A stretch of 64,000 nucleotides of DNA from Mastigocoleus sp. MO_188.B34. GTDB taxonomy: Bacteria; Cyanobacteriota; Cyanobacteriia; Cyanobacteriales; Nostocaceae. The stretch lies in the NCBI RefSeq assembly GCF_030065675.1, contig NZ_JASJDK010000003.1, positions 1-64,000 of the forward strand, written 5' to 3'. Under the pieces are notes generated by a model. It did not search any database. It was not told the origin of the DNA and saw only the letters and a program-made list of their open reading frames with translations. Position 1 is the first letter of the stretch. The number at the start of each line of letters is the position of its first letter. A program made the position numbers and the translations under genes. Below are positions 22,670-30,652 of this stretch, in pieces.

Positions 22670-22837
22670 TTAAGAATTATGCTTGTCAGAGTCAAAGTCA
22701 ATTGAATCATCACTAGTGCCTACAACAGTACCGTTAAAAATGAGAAAGTCTTCAATCTTATCATTACCCAAAACCTGTGTTATGGATTCTACATTTCCAT
22801 GATTAGATAATGTTGGTTTTGTGTACTTTTTCTTCAT
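22670..22837 (-). CDS. Lasso peptide precursor (A), 55 residues
   Basis: A short gene read on the minus strand. Upstream of its ATG (22837) is AAGGAG at ideal spacing. The product begins MKKKYTKPTLSNHGNVESIT, with the leader recognition motif YxxPxL at residues 5-10, Gly14 and Thr20, the pattern bound by lasso RRE proteins. It continues through a variable segment (QVLGNDKIEDFLIFNGTVV) to GTSDDSIDFDSDKHNS at the C-terminus. The likely ring acceptor is Asp47, joined either to Gly40 (8-residue ring) or to Val39 (9-residue ring, which keeps Thr37 at the -2 position). The final residue is Ser55, a possible phosphorylation site for the neighbouring kinase. It lies between the cyclase and kinase genes. 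The precursor identity is strong; the core boundary is open. Confidence 0.88.
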   Translation of the reverse strand: MKKKYTKPTLSNHGNVESITQVLGNDKIEDFLIFNGTVVGTSDDSIDFDSDKHNS

Positions 22838-23009
22838 CAGAAAATCTCCTTTCCAAGTTAATGTTTAAGTTTGTTTTGCTTTCGCATACACCTCTGATGC
22901 TTGGACTTACGGTATAGCTAAATGATGGAAAATATATAAAAATCAGGGAAATAAGGCTAAAACCTGCCAAGAAATATTGATGATTGAAACTTGTTGAGAA
23001 TTACTATTT

Positions 23010-25280
23010 CTACGGTGAAACTTGTTTATGCTCTAGCCACAGGGCGAGAATTACCGTTTTCCAAACTGTCATACAATCCCGATCGCTTGCTTCTTTTCCT
23101 GCTGAAATTAGGCGATGATATGAATTTTCTAAAAAATCTATATTGATGTAATTTTCCAGGTTTTTTATTTGTTTCGACATTAATCGATCAAGGATTTGGC
23201 GATCGCGCACTAGCAAACCATCAATAAAGTTAGGTCCCAAATCTGCTTTTCCTCCACGCCATTGAACTTTTTCTGGCAAAATACCTGTTAAAGCACGACG
23301 CATTACTATCCGTCCAAAACCTCCAGCTAATTTTTGTTCTGCAGGTAATGCAAGACAAAATTCAATTAGCCTTTTATCCATAAATGGATGTCTTGCTTCG
23401 ATCGAAAACCTTGCAGCATATTGATCTATCTGTTCTAAGGTGTAAGCTAATATTCCTTGATTCAGGCTGCAGTAGTGTTCTTCTCTAAGATTGGTAAACT
23501 CTTTTCTAGAAGAACTTTGTTTTTGAATACGCTCTAATAAACCGATTCGACGGGCAAATTTTTCTTTAACTAAAGGATTAATAGATTTTTCTAAACTATC
23601 CTCGACGGAATTATCTACAACACTCAGATGAAGTCTTTTCAGCCAAAGTTTAGGGATAAATTTTGCTATTGGGTTAGTGATTGAATTTAATTTTGAGCTT
23701 AATCTTGAATTTAATATCAAATTAAATCTTGACTTTGATAGTAAGCTTGCAATAAAAGGCTTCACCCCATAACAAATAATTAATTGCTTACGCGAACCAC
23801 CAAACTCTTTGTGAATCTTCCCAACTACTGATAAAAAGGTGATCCAGCACCAATCTCGAGCTAAATTTTGGAGATATGATAAGCAATGGGTGCGAAATAT
23901 ACGGTAAGCTTCCCCATCGAAATGCTTACTAATAGCTTTAGATTCCTGAATACAAGTTTCCCATTTTCCTTGATAAGCCAGTTCGCTTAATCTTTTCGTT
24001 CCATGACTGACTGTAGTATCCCCATCAAAACCATCGAGACTAATTCGCAAGCCTAATTCATTAATCTTATGATTCAATTGCCAAGGATAAAAATGGGAAG
24101 GACCGAGTAAGGCTTCATCCTCATATTCAAAAATACTACTCAGATTTGATAAAGGACTAAACTGATCGCCTCGAACATAGTGGGGTATTACTCCTTCTTG
24201 TTCTAATACTGCGTTAATAAAAGGACGTTCATCACATTCAGTAACTTTGTCAAAAATACTCGATATTGTATGAAGTTTATTATCTGTAATTCTTTTATTA
24301 TCACCTTGAGAATCTTTCGTCTTAGTTAATAAATCTCGTGCAACACAAGTTACAGCAGACGAATCCAACCCTCCACTCAAATGGCTGATAATAGGAAAAG
24401 CACTACGCAAACGACAGCGTACAGCTTCTGTAAAAATCTTCTTAAACTCCCGAGCATATTCTTCTTCCGAGGATAATTTGATTTCTCTGTTACGATCAAG
24501 TTCCCAATATTGACGAATACAGATTTCATCAGTGGTGATAACCATACTATGAGCTGGGGGTAAACGCCAAATATCTTTGTAGGTGGCGATCGCTTTATCT
24601 TCCATCATCAATGCTAAATAGTCACCAATTCTAGTTTCATTAAGGCGACATGGAACTTGAGGAAGACACAAAAGAGCTTTGATTTCCGAAGCAAAAATAA
24701 AGATTTGGTCGGATTGATAATAATAAAAAGGTTTGACTCCAAAATGGTCTCTCGCACAAAATAGAGTCTGTTTGCATCCATCCCAAATTGCAAAAGCAAA
24801 GTCACCTATCAGATACTTCGGACAATCTTCACCCCATTTTTTGTAAGCTTCTAAAATTAACTGACTATCTGTAACTGGTTTTAAACAATAGTTGTTTTGA
24901 TTTATATTTTGATTTAATGGGCGATCGCTCAGGGAATCATAGCAGTCACCATAATTTTTAGGAAATTTTTCTGTTCCCTGTTCCCTGTTCCCCGTTCCCT
25001 TGGAACTATCTAAACTTAATTGAGAAATTAACTCTTCACGATTATCGATGCGCGCATCTGCTGCGATCGCTAAATTCCTAACTTGATCTACCAAAGGTTG
25101 TTTTTCAATCAGGGACTCCGGAGTTGTCCACAACATTCGATGTCCCAAACCAATACCTCCATCAATCCAGATATCTGTACCATCCGGTCCTCGATGGGCT
25201 AAAGTATCCAGCATCAAGACTAAATCTGCGCGGTCTAATAGCGAATTATCAAGGTACTTTATACCTGCAATGCCGCTCAT
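23010..25280 (-). CDS. Lasso peptide macrolactam synthetase (C), asparagine-synthetase-like
   Basis: Closes the isopeptide ring by adenylating the Asp/Glu side chain of the core. It resembles asparagine synthetase B: an N-terminal glutamine-amidotransferase-like domain (about 1-200), then the synthetase domain with the pyrophosphate loop SGGLDSS (302-308) and the C-terminal block EARHPFMDKRLIEFCLALP. The amidotransferase Cys2 is Ser (MSGIAG), so it cannot use glutamine, as expected for a cyclase. At 756 residues it is longer than typical lasso C proteins. About 40 residues (92-131) are an insertion partly made from a heptamer DNA repeat. It overlaps the B2 stop by four bases (ATGA), implying translational coupling. 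Confidence 0.9.
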   Translation of the reverse strand: MSGIAGIKYLDNSLLDRADLVLMLDTLAHRGPDGTDIWIDGGIGLGHRMLWTTPESLIEKQPLVDQVRNLAIAADARIDNREELISQLSLDSSKGTGNREQGTEKFPKNYGDCYDSLSDRPLNQNINQNNYCLKPVTDSQLILEAYKKWGEDCPKYLIGDFAFAIWDGCKQTLFCARDHFGVKPFYYYQSDQIFIFASEIKALLCLPQVPCRLNETRIGDYLALMMEDKAIATYKDIWRLPPAHSMVITTDEICIRQYWELDRNREIKLSSEEEYAREFKKIFTEAVRCRLRSAFPIISHLSGGLDSSAVTCVARDLLTKTKDSQGDNKRITDNKLHTISSIFDKVTECDERPFINAVLEQEGVIPHYVRGDQFSPLSNLSSIFEYEDEALLGPSHFYPWQLNHKINELGLRISLDGFDGDTTVSHGTKRLSELAYQGKWETCIQESKAISKHFDGEAYRIFRTHCLSYLQNLARDWCWITFLSVVGKIHKEFGGSRKQLIICYGVKPFIASLLSKSRFNLILNSRLSSKLNSITNPIAKFIPKLWLKRLHLSVVDNSVEDSLEKSINPLVKEKFARRIGLLERIQKQSSSRKEFTNLREEHYCSLNQGILAYTLEQIDQYAARFSIEARHPFMDKRLIEFCLALPAEQKLAGGFGRIVMRRALTGILPEKVQWRGGKADLGPNFIDGLLVRDRQILDRLMSKQIKNLENYINIDFLENSYHRLISAGKEASDRDCMTVWKTVILALWLEHKQVSP
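24971..25000. repeat. Heptamer tandem repeat inside the cyclase gene
   Basis: Four units of the heptanucleotide CTGTTCC/C (reading GGGAACA on the other strand) lie within the lasso cyclase reading frame and are translated as GTGNREQGTE at residues 95-104. Such short tandemly repeated sequences are a known intergenic repeat type of heterocystous cyanobacteria. Here the repeat sits in frame in a probable surface loop of the amidotransferase-like domain. Confidence 0.8.
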
Positions 25281-25714
25281 TGCTTGACTCCTTCAAGTGA
25301 TGATAGTGGAATGAAACGGGAAACATCGGGAAGATTTCCAATTGCTATTACTCCTCCAACTTCAACCCAAGCATGAGCTTCTAGGTTTCCTTGTGCTGTT
25401 TTGGCGACACCAATCTGTAATTTTGATGCATGTCCGTAACGTTTCATCAAGACCTGGGTTGTTAATGCTCGTGCGAGACATTTACACTTGATTCCAGGAA
25501 TACGGCGACTTACAGCGTTAACCGACCACAAAATTTTTCTGACTGATAAGCTGACGGTTGTATTTTGCTGACTAAATTGATCGAGCAGTTTTAACAATCT
25601 TTGAAAAGGTAATAACAACAATCCCAAACGGATAGCTGCAATTAAAACTGATGTCATTAATAAGACTTTGCGCTCTTTATATCCTGTTTTAAGTAACTGA
25701 TACAGTTGTTTCAT
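25277..25714 (-). CDS. Lasso leader peptidase (B2), transglutaminase-like
   Basis: A 145-residue Cys protease of the lasso B2 family, which removes the leader once B1 has presented it. The catalytic Cys is in KCKCLARALTTQVLM (Cys79, with Cys77 nearby), the His is His114 in AHAWVEVGG, and Asp130 in NLPDVSRF is the probable third residue. The N-terminal 45 residues are hydrophobic and basic, a feature of the family. Its stop overlaps the start of the cyclase gene. The B1 partner lies 426 bases upstream, separated by dispersed repeats, where related clusters usually have B1 and B2 adjacent. Confidence 0.9.
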   Translation of the reverse strand: MKQLYQLLKTGYKERKVLLMTSVLIAAIRLGLLLLPFQRLLKLLDQFSQQNTTVSLSVRKILWSVNAVSRRIPGIKCKCLARALTTQVLMKRYGHASKLQIGVAKTAQGNLEAHAWVEVGGVIAIGNLPDVSRFIPLSSLEGVKQ

Positions 25715-25904
25715 AAAACCTCACAGAGCTTAGAAATTTATTCCTTATGGGGTAAAGAAATCTCTGGGAAAGTAAATAGGACAGATTTTATCTGTCAATT
25801 TATATTGGAATTTCCTTGGCTATAGTTCATAGCACTATGTAGTTAATATCGCTGATTCCTGTTTGTCCTATAGATACGCTAGAACTGCGCTGTAACGACT
25901 GCTA

Positions 25905-26140
25905 TAACTTTGACTTTTGACTTATGTCTTGTGTCCTACGGACACGCGCTTAGCCTGCGGTATCGGCGGATTCAAAGGTAATGTAGTTAGAGCCTGCGGC
26001 GGCGTCGGCAGATCCAAAGGTAACGACTCCGTAGGTAGCGCAGCTAGAGGCTAGAGGCTATAACTATAGCTGCGCTACCTACAGACGGTTCAAGCGCTAA
26101 CATCGTTAGACGCGTGCAATCCGCTAATGACTTTTGACTT
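25905..26140. repeat. Dispersed repeat modules between B1 and B2
   Basis: This gap carries the GC-rich modules seen in the MITE-like elements at 47.9 and 51.8 kb: GTGTCCTACGGACACGC, CTAATGACTTTTGACTT (twice), and a perfect 16-bp inverted repeat GTAGGTAGCGCAGCTA (26031-26046 with 26067-26082). No complete element ends were found. It looks like a decayed or composite repeat that landed inside the lasso operon. The remaining 25715-25904 holds nothing I can name. Confidence 0.7.
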
Positions 26141-26461
26141 TCACATAATGCTTACTTGTTGATTATTAATTTCTATTAGTCCTGCTTTTGTAAGTTCCTG
26201 GAGTAGTTCTTTTAAATCGCGATCGCATTGCTGAAAATCAACCTCATACTCCTCCAAAAGAACAGCTCTAACATCATCAACAGATTTTGGTTTTTGAATA
26301 AGATTCCAAATTTTTGCTGCGACTTCATTCAAGCCATGATAAACCCCTGATTTAAGATTGAGAATAATAGCTTCTTCCCCTAGTTCAGAAGAAATTTGCT
26401 CTTTTGCTGCTGATACTATCGAGCTATCATCTATTAAGCTGTCTTGTTTATCCAAATACAT
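26141..26461 (-). CDS. Lasso precursor-recognition protein (B1), PqqD-like RRE
   Basis: A 106-residue PqqD-fold protein, the RiPP recognition element that binds the YxxPxL part of the leader and hands it to B2. Family features are SELGEEAIILNLKSGVYHGLNEVAAKIWNLI (strands, then a helix) followed by VDDVRAVLLEEYEV and a C-terminal DLKELLQELTKAGLIEI helix. It is the first gene of the leftward lasso series and begins after a 1-kb spacer with tandem 16-bp repeats. Residues 1-20 precede the RRE core and are not conserved in the family. The assignment is sure given the neighbours. Confidence 0.9.
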   Translation of the reverse strand: MYLDKQDSLIDDSSIVSAAKEQISSELGEEAIILNLKSGVYHGLNEVAAKIWNLIQKPKSVDDVRAVLLEEYEVDFQQCDRDLKELLQELTKAGLIEINNQQVSIM

Positions 26462-26572
26462 ACTTTTAACTTTAATACGCTATATCTTACTGCTAGAAAT
26501 GACAAGTTCTTTGTCTTCAGATACACCGAAGTTCAAATAAATGGAAATTCAGAAGAATTGATATTCAAAGAA

Positions 26573-26684
26573 ATTCAAACTCTAGGAAAGTAAAATGTTA
26601 TAAATTTAAATTCTAGAAAGTTTGAACTCTAGAAAGTTTGAACTCTAAAAAAATTCAACTCTAGAATAGTTGAACTCTAGGGAA
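26573..26684. repeat. 16-bp iteron-like repeat upstream of the lasso operon
   Basis: Four contiguous 16-bp units (26621-26636, 26637-26652, 26653-26668, 26669-26684) share the consensus TTTGAACTCTAGAAAG, with degenerate units at 26604-26620 and 26573-26590. The array ends about 112 bases before the B1 start. It could be an operator array for the operon, or simply one of the genome's 16-bp tandem repeats (compare 15.25 kb). Confidence 0.7.
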
Positions 26685-27520
26685 TTAAGTCCGAGCAGTG
26701 TTGAGTCTTAAAAGTGAAACTCAATGAAAATTGGGTGCAAAAAAGGTGATGCAGCGTAATAAGGAACAACAAAAAACTATTGGTAGAGCACAAATAATCA
26801 AACCCACAATAATTTAAAATCAATCCTCAACCCCTTAACCCCAATTAAATAAGTTATGACTTAAAAACAAGATATTGAAAACACCCAGGTTTTATACGAA
26901 ATAATTTCAATACTCAAAAGCTCTACACTGCAAAAAAATTCTGAGTGATTAGCTTTCTAAGTAAGCAGCAAAGCTAAAAATATTTTTCTTGTCTCAAACC
27001 ATTTAGAAAGCCAAAATTTAAAATTCAGAATTCAAAATTTAAAGTTTAAAATCTAAAATTCAAAGTTTAAAATTCAAAATTCAAAATTTAAAATTTAAAA
27101 TTCAAAATTTAAATTTACTCTCAGAGTAGACTTTTATAGGTGATTTTTCTACTTCAAAACTAGCCGATTATTAAGAAACCCTGGAAATTATGTATTTGAC
27201 ATTCATGTATTTACTAATACATCTAATCAGTAGTATACATACGCTTAGTTGATTAATACATTAACTTCATCAAAAAAACATAATTTTAGATAATTTTACC
27301 ATCGGATAAATACACGCTGTTTCTGTATCTTCGATATCAGGTTAGCTATCTAACAACATAAATATTGTCAAAAAGTGTAACTCTAATAACAAGTTTTATT
27401 CTTGGGAAAAATAAATTTCTTAACCCTAGCTTTATATTAGTCCCTAAGGATTCGTAAATATAAACACTGAGCAATGGTAGAAGGATTTATCTCCATACAT
27501 CAGCAGTATTTATACTTGAT
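26685..27520. other. AT-rich spacer with TTCAAAAT simple repeats
   Basis: The region between crtISO and the lasso operon. From 27012 to 27116 it is made of short repeats of AATTCAAAATTTAAA type. The rest is AT-rich. Neither strand holds a credible reading frame or a second lasso precursor that I can see. Confidence 0.55.
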
Positions 27521-29059
27521 TTATACTTTTTTTAGTTGCAAGTCTGCAGCAATACGATGAGCACATGCGAAACCAGAGAACGCTACAGCATTTAAACCTT
27601 GACCCGGGAAAGTAGTATCCCCCACACAGTAAAGTCCTGGAATTACCGTTCTATTAAATGGCATTTTCAGCAAACCTGGCAATTTTTTCCGGGGAATAGG
27701 ACCATAGGTACCATCTACACGACCTAAAAATCGACGGTGACTTCGTGGTGCTCCAACTTCCATATAATCTAAACCAGCTTCTAAACCTGGGAAAAGTGTT
27801 TCTAACTTTGCAAGGATTCGCCAAGCAGCAGCTTCTTTTTTCTCTTGGTATTCAGCATCAGTTAAACCAGACCAATTATTAATTAAATCTGGAGTAAATG
27901 AATGAATTATATGATAACCATTCGGCGCTAAACTTGGATCCAGTAAAGTGGGAATCGAGACAAAAATAGTACCTTCCGGAACTCTCATTTCGTCCCATTC
28001 TGAGAGCAAAATGTGGTGACATTCCGTTTCCGGTGGAAGAACTTCTGCTTTTACACCCAAATGCATACTCAAAAAGCTGGGTGATTTTTCATAGGCTTCC
28101 TGCCATTTTTTCTCATTAAGTGGTAATTCAATCTGTGGTAATAGTTTCTCAAAAGTATCCCATCGCGTAGCATTAGAGACGATGCGACGAGCATAGTAAC
28201 TTTTACCATTTGCTAACTCTACGCCTATCGCTTTACCTTTGTCTGTGATAATTTGCTTAACTTTAGCATTGTATTGTATTTGACCACCTATCTCAGTCAA
28301 ACCTTTTACTAGCTTTTGAGCGATTTGTCCTACTCCCCCTTTTGGATAATTGACACCACCGTAATGTCGGTCAGAAAATACCATTCCAGCATTAATCATC
28401 GGTGTCATTTGTGCGGGTACTGCAGACCAGCAGTAACATTCCATATCAATAAATTTTAACAGTAGGGGATCTTTAATGTAACGACGTGCTACGTCCCCTG
28501 CATTTAGAGGTAAATTTCTTAAAAGACCGAAACAAGCAAAAGGATTGCGGAGAAATACCCTCATTAAATAGCTTGGTTCTTCCAAAGAAAGTAATTCTAT
28601 TTTATTAAGACAATTGAATACCCCCCAGCATCGATTGTAAAATTGCTTGATTCCTTTTTTCTCATGGGGAAAATACGTAATTAAGTGTCGTAAAAATCTT
28701 TGATAGTCCCGGTGTACCCTTATGTCTAATCCATTTGGAAGATGATAGTGAACTTGAACGGGATCAGGGATTGTTTCTTGACTCACACCAACAGCTGCAA
28801 GAGCGCGAGTTAGCAAATTTGTGGTCCCCTTCTGACCAAAACCAAAAATCATGGAAGCCCCAACATCAAATCGATATTCTTCCCTTTGAAAATAACCCGC
28901 ACTCCCTCCAGGAATGATGTACTTTTCCAGCACCAAAACTTTTGCACCTTTTGCTGCTAACTGAGTCGCTGTTACTAATCCACCAATACCGGAACCGACA
29001 ACTATAACATCAAATGTAGAATTTGCCCCAAATCCTTGAGCATCAGATCGGTGAATCAT
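27521..29059 (-). CDS. crtH: Prolycopene (carotene) isomerase CrtISO
   Basis: A flavoprotein that isomerises poly-cis lycopene intermediates to all-trans lycopene in the plant-type carotenoid pathway of cyanobacteria. The N-terminus has the dinucleotide-binding motif VVGSGIGGLVTATQLA and the acidic strand end VLVLEK, then the GGSAGYF block. The C-terminus has PGLYCVGDTTFPGQGLNAVAFSG, typical of CrtISO and related phytoene-desaturase-type enzymes. The frame is open to a TTG at 29077; I chose the ATG at 29059 (MIHRSDAQGFG), giving 512 residues. It is monocistronic and divergent from upp. CrtISO is separated from other phytoene desaturases by overall resemblance, not by a single motif. Confidence 0.9.
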   Translation of the reverse strand: MIHRSDAQGFGANSTFDVIVVGSGIGGLVTATQLAAKGAKVLVLEKYIIPGGSAGYFQREEYRFDVGASMIFGFGQKGTTNLLTRALAAVGVSQETIPDPVQVHYHLPNGLDIRVHRDYQRFLRHLITYFPHEKKGIKQFYNRCWGVFNCLNKIELLSLEEPSYLMRVFLRNPFACFGLLRNLPLNAGDVARRYIKDPLLLKFIDMECYCWSAVPAQMTPMINAGMVFSDRHYGGVNYPKGGVGQIAQKLVKGLTEIGGQIQYNAKVKQIITDKGKAIGVELANGKSYYARRIVSNATRWDTFEKLLPQIELPLNEKKWQEAYEKSPSFLSMHLGVKAEVLPPETECHHILLSEWDEMRVPEGTIFVSIPTLLDPSLAPNGYHIIHSFTPDLINNWSGLTDAEYQEKKEAAAWRILAKLETLFPGLEAGLDYMEVGAPRSHRRFLGRVDGTYGPIPRKKLPGLLKMPFNRTVIPGLYCVGDTTFPGQGLNAVAFSGFACAHRIAADLQLKKV

Positions 29060-29357
29060 AAACGAGAATAGTTTCAAAATCTGAGAGCTTATTTTATCAG
29101 CCTAAAGCTCAAGCAAAAAAAAAGAAGCTTTTTATACTTCATGATTCGGGACAAAATACACTGTAAAAAATAAAGCTTACTATTGGTAGCTAATCTTTTA
29201 CGTCAGATGCTCTTTCAATAGACTGACAAAGATATCAGAATAATTTTAAGTAAGTATTAAAACTTAAAAAAAATGTATTTTATTTACCTTGACGTCAACA
29301 ACTAAAGAAAATACTTATTAAATTCTTGATTTCTTGAAGTAACAAAAAGCACTTTAT
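29060..29357. other. Upstream region of crtISO
   Basis: AT-rich leader and promoter region of the carotene isomerase gene. Apart from the structured element that follows, I see no gene or clear signal. Confidence 0.4.
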
Positions 29358-29430
29358 AAAGCAGGCAAAAAAAGAGGGACGAGCCTGCTTTAGCTGGCTA
29401 ATCCCGTCTGCCGATCCTTAAAGAGAGGAG
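29358..29430. ncRNA. Candidate structured RNA between crtISO and upp
   Basis: A GC-rich island in AT-rich DNA with two overlapping, mutually exclusive stems. AAAGCAGGC (29358-29366) pairs with GCCTGCTTT (29383-29391). Alternatively GGGA-AGCC (29376-29385) pairs with GGCT-TCCC (29395-29405). Downstream, on the plus strand, is AGAGAGGAGAAC, which looks like an SD site, but no start codon follows at a suitable distance. A switching structure of this kind could be a riboswitch, attenuator or small RNA. Strand is not determined, and it matches no class I can name. Confidence 0.3.
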
Positions 29431-29803
29431 AACACTTAATTATCAATATAATCTTGATTGAGAAAAAATGTCAACTACTAATGAGAAAAAATAGCAATAG
29501 TCTTCAAGTATACATTTGGATTTCTAGTTATATGCAGCGAGCAGCAAAAGTTCTTTCTGGATTACAGAGCTAATGTTGCAAAATTGCAAACGTGATTTTA
29601 TGTTCAGCCATTGGGGGAAGTTCTCAATAATTCTCAATAAACCCCATACTAAATTGCAATTCACTAGGGATATTACATAAAAGCACAGTCATTATTAGGT
29701 AGCTTGTATTACATGTTTGCAAAAATTTATTTTTTTTGCGTTGATCTCTCGAGTTGTTATACTGTTTCAGTCCTCATGCGCTGTTTATTGCCGTTTCTAT
29801 GTT
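29431..29803. other. upp upstream region
   Basis: AT-rich leader of upp without a supported gene. A reading frame continuous with upp runs back to 29717, but its extra residues do not look like the family. Confidence 0.4.
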
Positions 29804-30454
29804 ATGACGCTACAATTACGTGTCTATGTTCCCCCCCATCCTTTAATTAAGCACTGGCTAGGAATAGCTCGTAATGCTGCAACTCCTTCGGCGCTATTTC
29901 GTAGCGCAATTACCGAATTGGGGCGTTGGTTAAGCTATGAAGCTATAAGGGAATGGCTTCCAACTCAAGATGTAATGGTGCAAGGTCCTTTGGAAACAGC
30001 TAATGTTACTTTGGTAGATCCGGAGGTACCAATGGCTGTTGTACCTATTCTTAGGGCTGGTTTGGGTTTGCTCGAAGGCGCTCAAACTGTTTTACCCTCA
30101 GCATCAATCTATCATTTGGGCTTGGTACGCAATGAAGAGACGTTACAACCTGAATGCTATCTAAACAAACTACCAGAAAAATTTCATCCCGAAACCAGGG
30201 TGCTGATTACCGATCCAATGTTAGCTACTGGAGGTTCTATCATGGCTGCAATGGTAGAATTAGTAAACAGGGGAATTAATCCGGAATTAACACGCATTGT
30301 ATCTGTTGTCGCAGCGCCTCCGGCTTTGCAAAAACTAAATGCAACTTATCCCGGTTTGATAGTTTACACTGCCACAATAGATGAAATCGTTAACGAAAAA
30401 GGATTTATAGTGCCGGGTTTAGGAGATGCAGGCGATCGTATTTTTGGAACATGA
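29804..30454 (+). CDS. upp: Uracil phosphoribosyltransferase
   Basis: Pyrimidine salvage enzyme: uracil plus PRPP gives UMP and pyrophosphate. The PRPP-binding loop is seen in VLITDPMLATGGS, and the uracil-binding C-terminus in FIVPGLGDAGDRIFGT. Also present is the PILRAGLGLLEG segment. The frame is open to 29717, but the ATG at 29804 (MTLQLRVYVPPHPLIKHW) gives the normal 216 residues. It is rightward and stands alone between crtISO and the small glycine-rich gene. Confident. Confidence 0.96.
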   Translation: MTLQLRVYVPPHPLIKHWLGIARNAATPSALFRSAITELGRWLSYEAIREWLPTQDVMVQGPLETANVTLVDPEVPMAVVPILRAGLGLLEGAQTVLPSASIYHLGLVRNEETLQPECYLNKLPEKFHPETRVLITDPMLATGGSIMAAMVELVNRGINPELTRIVSVVAAPPALQKLNATYPGLIVYTATIDEIVNEKGFIVPGLGDAGDRIFGT

Positions 30455-30652
30455 ACTACTATGCACCATTGCGGGGAAATTAGTATAGATTTTCCAAACG
30501 GCGATTCTCTAGCGTTCAACTTTCCGATAATCAATTCTCTGGTAAGTCAATTCTCTGGAAATCTATTTTTTTGGTAATTAATTTATTGGGAACCTACATT
30601 TTTGGTGGGCGATTTTCTAACAATTACAGTGTTTTTTTAAAGGCTTAAGAGT

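Noticed and set aside
22670-22837. Alternative reading of the precursor as a spurious short frame
   Set aside because: The AAGGAG site, the YxxPxL leader motif and the position within a lasso cluster together are very unlikely by chance.
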